Shown in pieces: positions 12,290 through 23,700 of a stretch of DNA of 64,000 bases. The notes below the pieces were generated by a model, which was not told the DNA's origin, ran no database searches, and saw nothing but the letters and a program-made list of their open reading frames with translations. The translations under genes and the position numbers were made by a program. The stretch is from NCBI GenBank assembly GCA_949126835.1, contig OX421494.1:23582196-23646195 (forward strand), read 5' to 3'. The stretch is from Anisus vortex (Eukaryota; Mollusca; Gastropoda; Planorbidae). Each line of letters opens with the position of its first letter. The stretch's first letter is position 1.

Positions 12290-12627
12290 GCTATATTGTG
12301 TCGTTTTCATTCTATTTATTTCGTAAAAACGAACATATCCGAAAAGTTTGCTTACTTCCGTCTCTTCCGGGAGAGGCAGCCATGTTGGACGTGGAATATA
12401 TTCCTCGATTCGCAAATTGGTCGAATGAATTCGTGACTATTCCAAACACTATGATGCTGAAAATTTAACAGAATGTATTGTTAGTCTGGACAAGTCTGCT
12501 GTCCATGTTTCAGCTCGATTGGACGACGGGAAGTGGTCGAAAAATCGATGCAAAGTTTTGCTATCAATCAAGAAAGCAAGCAAGCAGACAGACAGACAGA
12601 AAATGCAACTTAATAGAAAGGGAGTAA
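12290..12627. repeat. Second copy of the 10,694 TIR element (right part)
   Basis: Collinear with 10,930-11,235: CTCTTCCGGGAGAGGCAGCC, ATTCGCAAATTGGTCGAA, TGTATTGTTAGTC and GGACGACGGGAAGTGGTCG, then AAGCAAGCAAGCAGACAGAC and the terminal AAAGGGAGTAA. It lacks the tRNA-like insertion. Its left half appears to start at TACTCCCTATACC (about 11,267), with the LINE inserted between. Confidence 0.65.
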
Positions 12628-12639
12628 ATGCATCTTATT

Positions 12640-14165
12640 ATGTATAACAAATACAGAATTTCATTACTAAATTTTCACTTTGATGGTTGATGTATAAAAG
12701 TTTTCATTTAGTTGTCACAATAGTTAGATCCTAGATCTTTATAATCCTAGCACCTACGTACAAATTAAGAATAGTTTGATCTCAGCTTCACTGAAATTTT
12801 TAAGGTTTTAATGTTTTGTACCAATTGAGAATACATTATGGGACTATTGTTAAGCGGTAAAGATACGTAGTGATAATTTAAACTGGGTAGTTATTGAAAT
12901 GTTTTAAATGTACATATTATAAACTCTTCAGTCATAAAAAAATATTTTAATTTTTAACTCTATTTATAGTTTAATCATTTTAAAGTTACACTTTTTAAGT
13001 ATTTTGTTTTATAAAAGAAAAAAGAAACTTATTAGAGATATTAACGTAAAGACAACTGGATAATTATCTCCCTTTAATAAATATCGGTTTCCACATTTGA
13101 TTGTATTGTGATGTTTTGTAGTATAAAAAAATATTACTTAATAACGATTATTTCTTTATACAAATCCAGAATTATGGTATTCATTTTCAATACCATATTT
13201 GAGGTATAAAATAAATTTACATTAATTTTGTGTCGATTTAAAGATGGTATTTTTTAACAGGAATAATTACAATTACAAAATTAAATGCTAGTAAATACGT
13301 CCTTTGTGTTTATTAAAATAATAAAAACAAGTAAATTTGTTTTTGAATTAACTATGTCTATGTTTATATAAAGAAAATGAGATTAATAACCTTTTTGAAT
13401 GTAATAAGTCCGAATCAATTAATGAGCGCCTTGTCTTGAGTGCATATTTAGTCACTTCTGAGTGGTCAATTATAAGTAACCTCTTTGTATGCTTAAAACA
13501 GCTTTTATGTTCAATAAAATCTTTTAACAAGTGCAAGTTGAACGAAGAGCTGAAAGTAGAGCCAATGCCTAGCATCTGAGAATAGCGACGACTTTCCTAA
13601 GCAGCTTCCTGACAGATTTTTCAGCAAATAGAAACATTTTGATTACATTTTTTGTATGTTTCAAATTCAACTTGCTGCGTTTTAAATTCGCCAATATCGC
13701 TCCGCTAAAAAAAAAAATCTAAATCTAAGTTTAAATCAAAAAAAGGTTGTAGAAGGATAAAACCAGTTAGGGTTGGTGTAGTATGAAAACACGAGTCCAT
13801 GAATAAGAAAATCTTGTCATTGTTTAGAAAACTCCGCTTTGAGTGCTACAATATACGTCTGAAAAAGCCCAGCTTAATAGAAGCCTTAAATTAGGGAAAT
13901 AGTTACATTTTTAAAATTGATGATGATGTCATGGCAAGATTATCCAGTTTCAATGCAAATCCATTCCAGTGAACTAAGCTTAGCTGTTCAAGGGATAGTT
14001 GACCCCGTCCTTCCATTCAGTTGAAACATGTCGCTGTGTCATTCAGAAACATCAGCTGCAACAGTCATTCTTCTACATTCAAAACCAGAAAAGTTTTTTT
14101 TTACTCAAGAAAAACTTTGCTCTGCGTGCAAATTCTGATAGGGGCGTGCCAAAGCCTAATTTAGA
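12640..14165 (+). mobile_element. Non-autonomous hAT-like element, diverged copy
   Basis: Collinear with 49,800-50,785: AAACTGGGTAGTTA (12,880), ATTATCTCCCTTTAAT (13,065), CCAGTTTCAATGCAAATCC followed by ATTCCAGTG (about 13,945), ATTCAGAAACATC (14,040) and a right end GCTCTGCGTGCAAATTC. The terminal repeats themselves are lost. No transposase. Confidence 0.6.
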
Positions 14166-14244
14166 GTACAGTGTGGAATTTTTTTTTAAACATTTAGTTT
14201 TGTATGTTACTTTTAAGTTAGTATAGGCCTGACATTTAATGTTT

Positions 14245-14450
14245 TCTAATGGGGATTGTGTGGTCAGCACAATGCCCAGCCGCCTTATTTTTACCCCAAC
14301 TGAAGTCAGGTACCTGTTAGAGCTGGGTAGACTCACACCACACTCACACTCACAGCCCGACAACAAAGCCAAGCCTTCACCGGGATTCGAACCCAGGACC
14401 TTTGGTACGCCAGCCGAACGCGTTGTTGCTCAACCACCGCGCCCTTCATT
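14245..14450 (-). mobile_element. tRNA-derived SINE (family 2)
   Basis: On the minus strand it starts with GGGCGCGGTGGTTGAGC (A-box-like) and CTGGGTTCGAATCCCGGTG (B-box consensus), then a body ending TACCCAGCTC, AGGTACCTGACTTCAGT and GTGCTGACCACACAATCCC. The same body occurs at 32,030, 29,228, 16,965, 53,568 and 46,105. It lies just past the chitinase A polyadenylation signal. Confidence 0.7.
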
Positions 14451-14488
14451 TGCTTAAGAATTAATTTTTTTTTAGAATTACTGAAGGG

Positions 14489-14494
14489 TTTATT
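14489..14494 (-). terminator. Polyadenylation signal AATAAA for chitinase A
   Basis: AATAAA on the minus strand (TTTATT on plus), about 160 nt after the chitinase A stop codon. It is the first canonical signal I see downstream of the stop. Confidence 0.5.
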
Positions 14495-14653
14495 GATTTC
14501 AAAATCACATAATTGACTTCATAAATGTACCTTTCTGTGTGGCTTTATGATCATTCAACAAGTTAAAGTGAAAAATAATAAATATAGTGAATCTATTTAA
14601 AAAGAACTCAACACATTTTTACAGTATATTCAATCATTGTATTACCACACTGA

Positions 14654-14770
14654 TCAATATTCAGAAACGTAGTGTAATTTAGAGACATGGGAACAGTCGC
14701 TCGTGTAGTCACATGTCTTACTGTGTGGATTGTAGTTCATCCCGAAACTACATTCAACCTTCATTAGACC
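14654..14770 (-). CDS. Chitinase A exon 14 (second half of ChtBD2-2, stop)
   Basis: The acceptor TACCATCCAG precedes GGT CTA ATG. It encodes residues 549-586: VEC, FGMNYNP, KTC and DC supply cysteines 4, 5 and 6 of the second chitin-binding domain. The protein then ends with a short tail HYVSEY and TGA (14,656-14,654). Phase 0 matches exon 13. Confidence 0.88.
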   Translation of the reverse strand, partial: GLMKVECSFGMNYNPHSKTCDYTSDCSHVSKLHYVSEY

Positions 14771-17700
14771 CTGGATGGTAGAAATTTAAACAATAAAAGT
14801 ATTGTCTTGACAAGCTCTAATAACAATTTTAAAAAGTCTACAGTCTACAATAATACAACGCATGGCTTAACGTAATCCCGATCTGCTAATATAACAAATG
14901 GGTTGGACAAATTACATCCCGTATAAATTTATTTTTTTGAATCATAGTTGTACCCCGTCTTCCTTACCCCTCTCTCCCGGATTTCTTTACGTTCTGTTCT
15001 CTTAGTTCTCTGGGAACCAGAGCGTGAACTGCATATATTTATGAAAGATGTTCACGGAAGCGTAAAGAATATAAATTCATTTTATTTATTTTACATGGCA
15101 ATGTGATACTCGGACAGATCCTTTGTTTGACAATATCTTTAAATGTCCCAAGCTAGAAGATTTGACTACATTAAATCAATGGGAGACCTGTGTTAAAATA
15201 CCTCACCAATTTCCTCCTCAATAGTAGGCCTAATTATTTCTTGTAGTCTAGGGTGAATCTAGTAAACAAACTCTTATAATGTACCCCCCTGTGGGTATCA
15301 AAGTTGCCAAGGTGTGTTAAAAAAAACGGAAGCTATTAAGAGTCAACCGGTGGGCTAACGCATGGGTGGGCAGCCCCGTTGTGCTTCCGAGGATCATTGC
15401 ACAAGCCGTTATTTCACAAAATTTGGATAGAGAGGTAGAAAAGGCGCAACAGTTTACGCCTCACCTCACCTGGAAACCAGAGGACTTAGAGAGGCCTGTA
15501 TGTTCCATACATTCAGGTACGTAGGTATATGGTCGATATTAACGTCGCATTAGCACGACCAGATAACAGGTAACAATACAGGAATATAAGGCAATTTCTA
15601 ATTGTTAATGATCCAAAGGGGAATTCCGTATGGGGTTTAATGTAATTACGTAATCCGGGGAAAGATTTCAATCCTGCGTTACCCCTGGAGTCAAAAGCCG
15701 ATGGACTCTTCCGGTTTAGAGAGTTTTAAAATGGTAAACAAATACCTGGTTGTATATAATATACACTATGATATAATGATATGTGTTACTCTTTGCATTT
15801 TGTTTTAGCTGTCCAATTAGTTCAATTGTAGCGTATGGTTGTATTGTATCTGTTCGTTGGATCATTACACCTTTCTTTTTTTTTCACTACATTATGGTTC
15901 AATAACTAAAGCAAATTACCTCATGTGACATTTCTTTTTCTTTTAGTACATTATAAATTATTTTACACTATTTGGTCTACCTATAGTACAGTATACCTTA
16001 TCTTATGGTACTTTGATTTACATTTTCAGTACTTTATCGTGTAATACGTTAACATATGACACTTTACTTTATCACAGTTTTTCTTATGGTACTTACTATA
16101 TAAAGTTGCTTTACGTTTGGACACTTTTACCTTATGACTTATGGTACTTTAGCGCCTAATAATGTATCTTGTATTGGTACTTTAGTGTATGACATTTGAA
16201 CTTAACCTTATGACTGTCTCCCTTGTGGTAATTTACAGTATAGGCTAGGATACTAATAAAGCTTATGATGTTTTTGTTCTATGTTACTTTTACCTGATCA
16301 AGACAGACGTAGAAACTTGTACAGGACTCGGGGTTCGGGTAGAAATCATTTGGCTTGTCTATACAGGTGAATGCAGCACCTGGTGAAACAAACGATATTG
16401 TAATATATAAAAACGTAATCGTAATATAGAATGAATTTCAAAACATCTCGAGTATTCAACACAAGGTATTTATTCTGTAACATTAGACAAGACACACATC
16501 GAGTAGTGGAACGTAGTATAAATAATAATAATAATAATAGTTTTTAAATAGCGCTTCTAGTAGATTATTACGTCCACAAAACCCAAAACTCCTGCAGGGC
16601 GACAGGAATCGGTCGGTGGCAGGGATAGAACCCGCGACGTGTCAGTTGGTTGTTGGTTGACGGCCCGGTGAACTAGCCGCAAGACCAACCGGCTTCACGT
16701 AGTGGGCAATGTCACAACAGATACACTGGGGAATTATGGGTTAACAACATAGGGGCAACACTCTCACAAGTTTATACAAGGGGAAAACACAACAAAAAGA
16801 TTTTACGCTTACAGCAGACATTATATGGATTTGTTGGATACTTTAAATCAAAGACTTCAACTATATAAGAAAGAAAAGAAACATTTTTAAAATATTAACC
16901 CTGTCATACCAAGTGGAAACTGAAGCAGCCGTCACAAGTCTCCTTGACCAATGTATAAAAGAGGATTGCGTGGCCAGCCGCCATTAGTTTTCCCCAACAA
17001 ATGTTTCAGGACACCCTCCAGACCCTGGACTCGAATCAGGGACCTACATTACAGCAAAGGGAGCACGATGCAGCAAGACTACCTAACCACGATGTAAAAT
17101 ACCGAAATACGATTGTAGTTCACAGCACTACAATAGATGCAGATATATAAACAAGATCTAATAGGCCTAATAACGTATAAATGAAAAATCGTTTCAATAT
17201 TTTGTTTTGGATGATTTTTCAAGATCTAAATAAAACTGAAGTAGTCTCAAACGAAACTAACTTTTGTAAAGTTGTGATTACAAAAAGTACGATTTATAAG
17301 CTGTGATTACAAAAAGTACGTTTTATAAGCTGATTAAATAGTACAAGTCATATATGAAGATAGAAGCGCTTTCTCAATGAACGTCTTTACATCCTTCATG
17401 TTTCCAAGGTTTGAGTCTAAGTCCTGGATTCTGAACTGGGTGTAAAATGATGAGGCATTTATAGTTTTTCGCGATATGTTCATTGCAGTCGATTTTCGTT
17501 AATAAATTTTGTTTACAATTTATATAAAAAAAAATATTTTTAATGTTTTTTTCTTAGTCTTTGTATGAGATCATTGTGTTGTATTACTAGGCTGGAATTT
17601 AATACTTTATGTATAATTTCTACGTTACATGTTAATAATCCTCCGATGAAGTGTTTCTAAATTTAGTGATTTTTTAACATTGTTGTGTTACACATGTCAG

Positions 17701-20700
17701 CTGTGACTAGGTTAAGCATATCTAGGTTAACCGGATTTGAAATAATATGATGAAATATCTTTATCTAAAATTAATTTCTACTTGACAGTTAAAAAAATAA
17801 TTTTCTTGGCGAGTTTAGGGGTGTTTAGAATTATGTACACACATGTAGACATGTTTGTTTTCATTTTAAACTTGTACCTTTCCACTTTCGTAGGCCTAAT
17901 ACAAAGACATTTTCCATACATACCAGTTTAATAAGTAATAACAATGACCATTGGCATTTATCGTAGTTATATTATTATTGTGAAATTATTGCATTTATTT
18001 TGTAAGTGGAACAAACTTGGAAAAATAAAACGTATCTGGTTATTGGATCAAAGACGTTAATGGTCGAAATAGAAAAACTGATAAAGACGACAACCTTTTG
18101 TTCATTGCCTAACGAAAGAGAGCTTTACTGACTTGTCAAGGCACGGTGGTCTAGCGAACCTCCGAACCTAAGGTCTCCGGTTCTTTTCATATTATAATTT
18201 GAAGACATTCGTTCTTTTCAGAAGATTTTTGCGTTCGTTTCCAGGTTAACGGGCCTAAAAAGGGGTTTCTGAGTCTTCTTAGCTCTTTTATATGTCTGCT
18301 ATTGGTAGGGGAAAAGAAAAATCGTCTGGGTTCACACATACCCACACAATCCCCTTGTAACCGTGGCCCTTGTGAACGCTGCACCACTTGCTCCACTGAC
18401 CAACCAAAACTTACTTGTAACTGGTGCTGTTGATGTCACCGTTTCTGGAGGTGCGGGTGACGTCACAGTTGCTAGAGGTGCCGGCGTGGTTGTCCCACTA
18501 GAAACAAAAATACACGGAGATATCAATCTATCATTAACAAATCATTATAAAACAAAGATATTAAGATATCCATTATTAAGATTTCACCATACAACAAATT
18601 AATTGAGATATCCATCAGCAGTCACATTATACACCAAATACATTAAAGCAATAGTGAGCAAAAGCTCCCGGTGTCAATTGACAAGTCCTAATGAGGCGTG
18701 ACCTTTTCAAATGGAAGAGATCATGAACTTCCGCTGCCCTTTCTGTAATCAAAAGACTTGCTTTTGCTGCTGTTTGACAACTGATTTCAACTGCCAGTAG
18801 TTCTGGTCTTTTAGAAATATACAAAGGCTACCAGATTAGTTATGAGAAATACGTTTTTAACATCAAAAGTGAATATGCGATAATTAATACTCAACTCAAA
18901 GTGTTAGTCGCGTTAAATTAAATTTAGCTTTGTTTATAAATGGAATTAGTCAAGAGTTGCTTCCTTGGTTATAAACCAAAATGCGTAGATTCATAAAAAC
19001 AAAAAACTAAAATTCTTTTGCATCAAGCATTAAGTTTGGGATTATAAGTAGGTGATGATTCTTCACGTCTGACATTCACAATCCATCATTTTCTTTTGGC
19101 AACATCTTTTGGAAATAAAATTAAATTTAATCCATTACATCTTTTCGTACAACCAGTAACGCAGCACATAGACATGTTTTGAAACAAATGAACGAATGGG
19201 ACCGTAAATGTTTTACACTTCAACCTTTATGCATGCATACAATTTAAGACTTGTCAATTGTAAATATCAAATTTATGCTACCTGCACAAACAAAATAAAA
19301 AATGGTTAGTCTATGTCCACCCCTGCAAGACACACTGAACTCATCACACATTGCCTAAGTACTTGTTTGTATGTTATCGTGCAAAAATAAAAATATAAAA
19401 GGAAGGGTGTGGATTGGGTTCTAACACTACATTCACATATTATGTAGGATAATATAGGCTGTCATTTGTTTTTATATTTTGTTTTTGAGGGCTTTAGCTT
19501 TTCTCGTTGTTGTATTTGTGTTTTACTTTTTATAAATTTGCCTCAAGATTTAAACTTACATATCATCAGGCTGAGCACATGTATTTAACTCTGGGTTAAA
19601 ATGCATGCCTCCCACACAAAAGGCTATATGAGCCACCTGTTTAGAGAAGAAAATACAATACATTAAACTTAGCTATTTAAATGTCTTTTCATATTTTTTT
19701 AGGATGTCATGTTTTCACCAGTGGACAGTTTAAACACCTGAAACAAATGTAATTAATTTCAATAAGGTAACATTTGCCAAAATGCCAAAAGCTTTTTTAA
19801 CACTAAACAGAAACCTTGAGTAAATAAATAAATAAATGTGTTAGTAACTGGGATTTCAATTTCAATATTTGTAATAAAATCTTATGTAAAACAAACAACA
19901 AAAAACAAAGCATAAGTAATCTATGTTATAGTGTAGATTAATGTAATAACTACAAATTTTAAATGACAATTAAGATTTAAAATAACAGTGAAAATTAAAA
20001 TTGCCACATAATCTACCCTTTTCTCTATACCTTATGAGGCAATCATCATCATCAATCCCTTGACCGTTGTGCTCGTTGGGGGGAGAGAATGGACACTTCG
20101 GCAGTCAACTTTCTACACTTTTGCCCATCTTGGGCGGTTGTCAATAGTTGAGTCAGCTACAGCCCTGTTCAATCTGTGCAATTGTCGAACCAGCATCTCC
20201 GCTGACGGCCTCTCCTACGCCCACCTTCCACTGTGCCCTGGAGGATTGTTTTTGTCAGGCTATTGTGCCGCAAACACATGACCGAACCATGTCAGTTTGC
20301 GCCGTTTGATTGTAACCATAATATTTTCTTGAGGGCCTTCAATTGAGGATATTCTGTCCCACACATACGCATTAGTCCTGTGTTCTACGTAGGAGATTCG
20401 AAGTATTTTTCTCATGCATTTATTTTCGAACGCCTGCAACTTGTTTTCAGTTGCTGATAGAAGCGTCCATGTCTCACATCCATACAGAACAATAGTTCTG
20501 ACAAGGGCTCCGTAAAGTCTGAGCTTTGTTGAGAGACCAATGCTTTTACTGGTCCAGATTCTGTTTAGGCGAGCCATTGCCGCCATCGCAGTCCCAATCC
20601 TTGCTCGAATTTCTGGCTCACAGCGTCCGTCTGCGGATATGATATTGCTCCTAGATATTTGAAATTATTTACTTCTTCCAGTTGTTGTTGGTTCAATATG

Positions 20701-23700
20701 ATGTTTGCACTTCTGGCATCTGTGGTGTTGATCATTATTTTATTCTTTTCTGAACTGATTTCCATTCCATATGATTTTGCTCTATCTGCAAGCTTATCTG
20801 TGAGCTCTTGTAGCTCTTGCAATACCCACGAATAAAGAAATTCAGAAGTCGAAGCTTAAAATATTTAATAGAAAGCTTTGGCTCAAAACGTCAGCATAGC
20901 ACACACACAAACTTACACACACACACACAAATGAAACATAAAGAAAAAGGAATAGTTACATTGTTTTGACATTGATAGAAGGAAGTAGAAGATTCTGGAT
21001 TAGGATAATATCCATTTGGTCTATTGGTACAGTCAAACCTGAGAGCTAAAAATGTATGCAAAGAAACAATTACATAGTATTATATATTTATCGTATCATA
21101 TCATTCGTATCTTATATACATATCATTAAAGAAGTACAAATGCTTGCTAAAGTATTACAATTTAGCTTCAAATATAAACCATATTTATTCTAGACTTTTT
21201 GTAAATTTAAGAATTATAAGCATCTTCTAGATCTGATTGCTTTTATAAATTACTAAATTACACATATGACAAAATATCATTCGAGTGTAGCTTAAATTGA
21301 AAATTATCTTTTAAGAACAAACAATTTTAGTTTTGAAAAGTATACTTGTGAGACTTATGGTTCTCAATAAACGTTATTCAAAGAATCGATATCATCCTAT
21401 ACTATAATTCCTATACTATAATACGAGTTAAAATTGTATGTATATATATATATGTCTGGAAATTTTCTTCAAAAGCGCTCTAACGATTATCTTCATGTTT
21501 TAATGCACGACTTGTTTCACCTGAAAAAAAATCTACAGCTTTTCGGCCCAACAAATAAAAATCGGAAATGATCGTTAGACAAAAATACCCATTAGATTTG
21601 TCGTAGATATTAAATTTGGCCGTGAAAACATGCCATTGCTCGACCCACGTGTAGTGCGTCTTTCAAGAGCGGTGTTTTGTTGCGTCGCAGTTATGACGTT
21701 TCGGGAAAACCCGTAGGCTTACAACAGCATAAAGAAGTTCAATTTCTTGTTTAGACTACTGTTGCGCACCGATGATAGAAATAATTTAAAGCAAGACCAA
21801 GTGTAATTTATGTAATGCAGGGGTGTGCAAACTACGGCCAGTGGGTAACGCGCGGGCAGACAAATGATAGTACGCGGCCCTCGCGGCTTATTTAGATTAG
21901 AACGTCTTCAATATATTTTAGATTAAACTTCAATATATTTTAGATTAAATAAAAAAAAAAAAAAAAAAAAAAAAAAATATTTACGAATTAATTAATAGTC
22001 AGATAATAGTTTGCCGTTTAAATAATAACAGAATTAGATGAAATTTCAACAAACTAAAGGTCTATTTTAAACTTTCTTTTATCTGACATTTTTTGAAAAA
22101 AAAAAAAACAGCCTCTAAAACTTGTTTGTGTTTAAACAATGAATAGCTGTATATAGTGTACACTGTAGCAGATTACACTACCCTGTATATAGTGTTCACT
22201 GTAGCAGTATACACTACGCTGTAAATAATAAACACTGTATTAGTATATACTTTTTTAAAAATTCAATGAATGTTTCATAAAAAATATGTATGATTTGCTT
22301 ATAAAGGCCTACCAAAGTAAGATATATTAGAATATGTTAACATTGTCAATTCGAAATCTGGTAAACTAGAAAAGATGTAAATTCAGTATATTCGTATTTT
22401 CCTTATAACAATAGTCAGAAGTGTAATATACTGTTAGTTTTATTGAGGGGCGGGGGGGGGGGGGAATTAAACACATCATCTAACGTAGCCTATATATATT
22501 ATGATCTTTTCATTTGCAGTCTTTTCAATGAATAACATAATTTCACCTTTAATTATTTAGTATTTAAGTTTAATGCTCAAAATTTAAAAAAAAAAAATGT
22601 TTATCATACCATTGTTTTAATTAATCAATATTATATTTTGCCGCGATAGTTTATTATAAATAGTAACACAAATGAAGGATATTAGATAATGTTAACACCA
22701 AACTATATTTTTTTACTTTTTTGTCAAACAATGTTTGGAATAATACATTGAAAACATTGAAAATCTCTATATATAAAAAGATCGTGTTTGTGTCCCCACG
22801 GATCCCTATTGTGTCACTGACTTATTTAGGCCTAGTCCTATATACTGTCTAACAGCTTTTTACATCTGACATGTGCCTTCTCTAGCTAAGTTGTTAACGT
22901 AGAGGACTGCTGTGCGTGCGACCCGGGTTCGATTCTCCAGTTAGACTATGCCTATTTTTTTTACCCGATTTACATTTATTCGTAGACCTTTTTAATTCAT
23001 ATCAAACATATTTGCCGGCCGTAACTCATTGTTAGCTTGAATGGGTTGAGGGAGGGAGTTAAAAAAATTGACATAATTTTATAGGAAAGTTTGACAGTTG
23101 TTAAAGTTAATTAATTAATTGGTCATTTATATAGCGCCTCACTCCATGCTAATAAAAGCATGCTCAGCGCGCTCACAAAATCGAAACGACAATAACACTC
23201 TAAAATAGTTTTAAACAAGGTTTCGGCCGATGGAGGCACGAAACGACAATAACATTTTAAAATAGTTTCAAACAAGTTTTTTGCTGATGGATGTGTATTT
23301 GATCAATTTAGTTGAAAAGCAAAGTCTTCAAATTCTTCTTGAATGCCTTTTTTGACACAGAGTTTTTCAGTGTCTCAGGTAAGCCGTTGAACAGTGAAGG
23401 CGCCACAGATTCAAACGAGCGTACACCAATAGGGGAAGGGGTAGAAGAACTAAAACTTGTAACGTAATTCACGATATTTTAAATTTAAACTTTTCATTTT
23501 CAGTCTTTTAAATAATAATAATAATATTTGTATAGCGCTGCCAACAAACATAATGTAAGCCCAGAGCGCGTTTAACATACAACTAAGAATACGGATATTA
23601 CACTAGGCCAGGTGAAAGAGCTAAATTGATGATTAAAAAAAAGACAAAACAAATAAATGTAGCATTAACCGACCCAACCCATAAATAAGACAGTAAGTTT

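Larger units (their letters stand above)
16380..18414 (-). other. Chitinase A intron 12
   Basis: Contains a minus-strand family 1 SINE (16,520-16,695), a family 2 SINE relic (16,965-17,095) and a 31-bp tandem duplication (GTGATTACAAAAAGTACG, about 17,273-17,332). The rest is AT-rich and unremarkable. Confidence 0.7.

Noticed and set aside
15430..15500. Candidate last exon of chitinase A at the GTGAGGTGAGGCG segment
   Set aside because: It has an early stop; the exon at 14,770-14,654 supplies cysteines 4-6 in frame and fits the domain.
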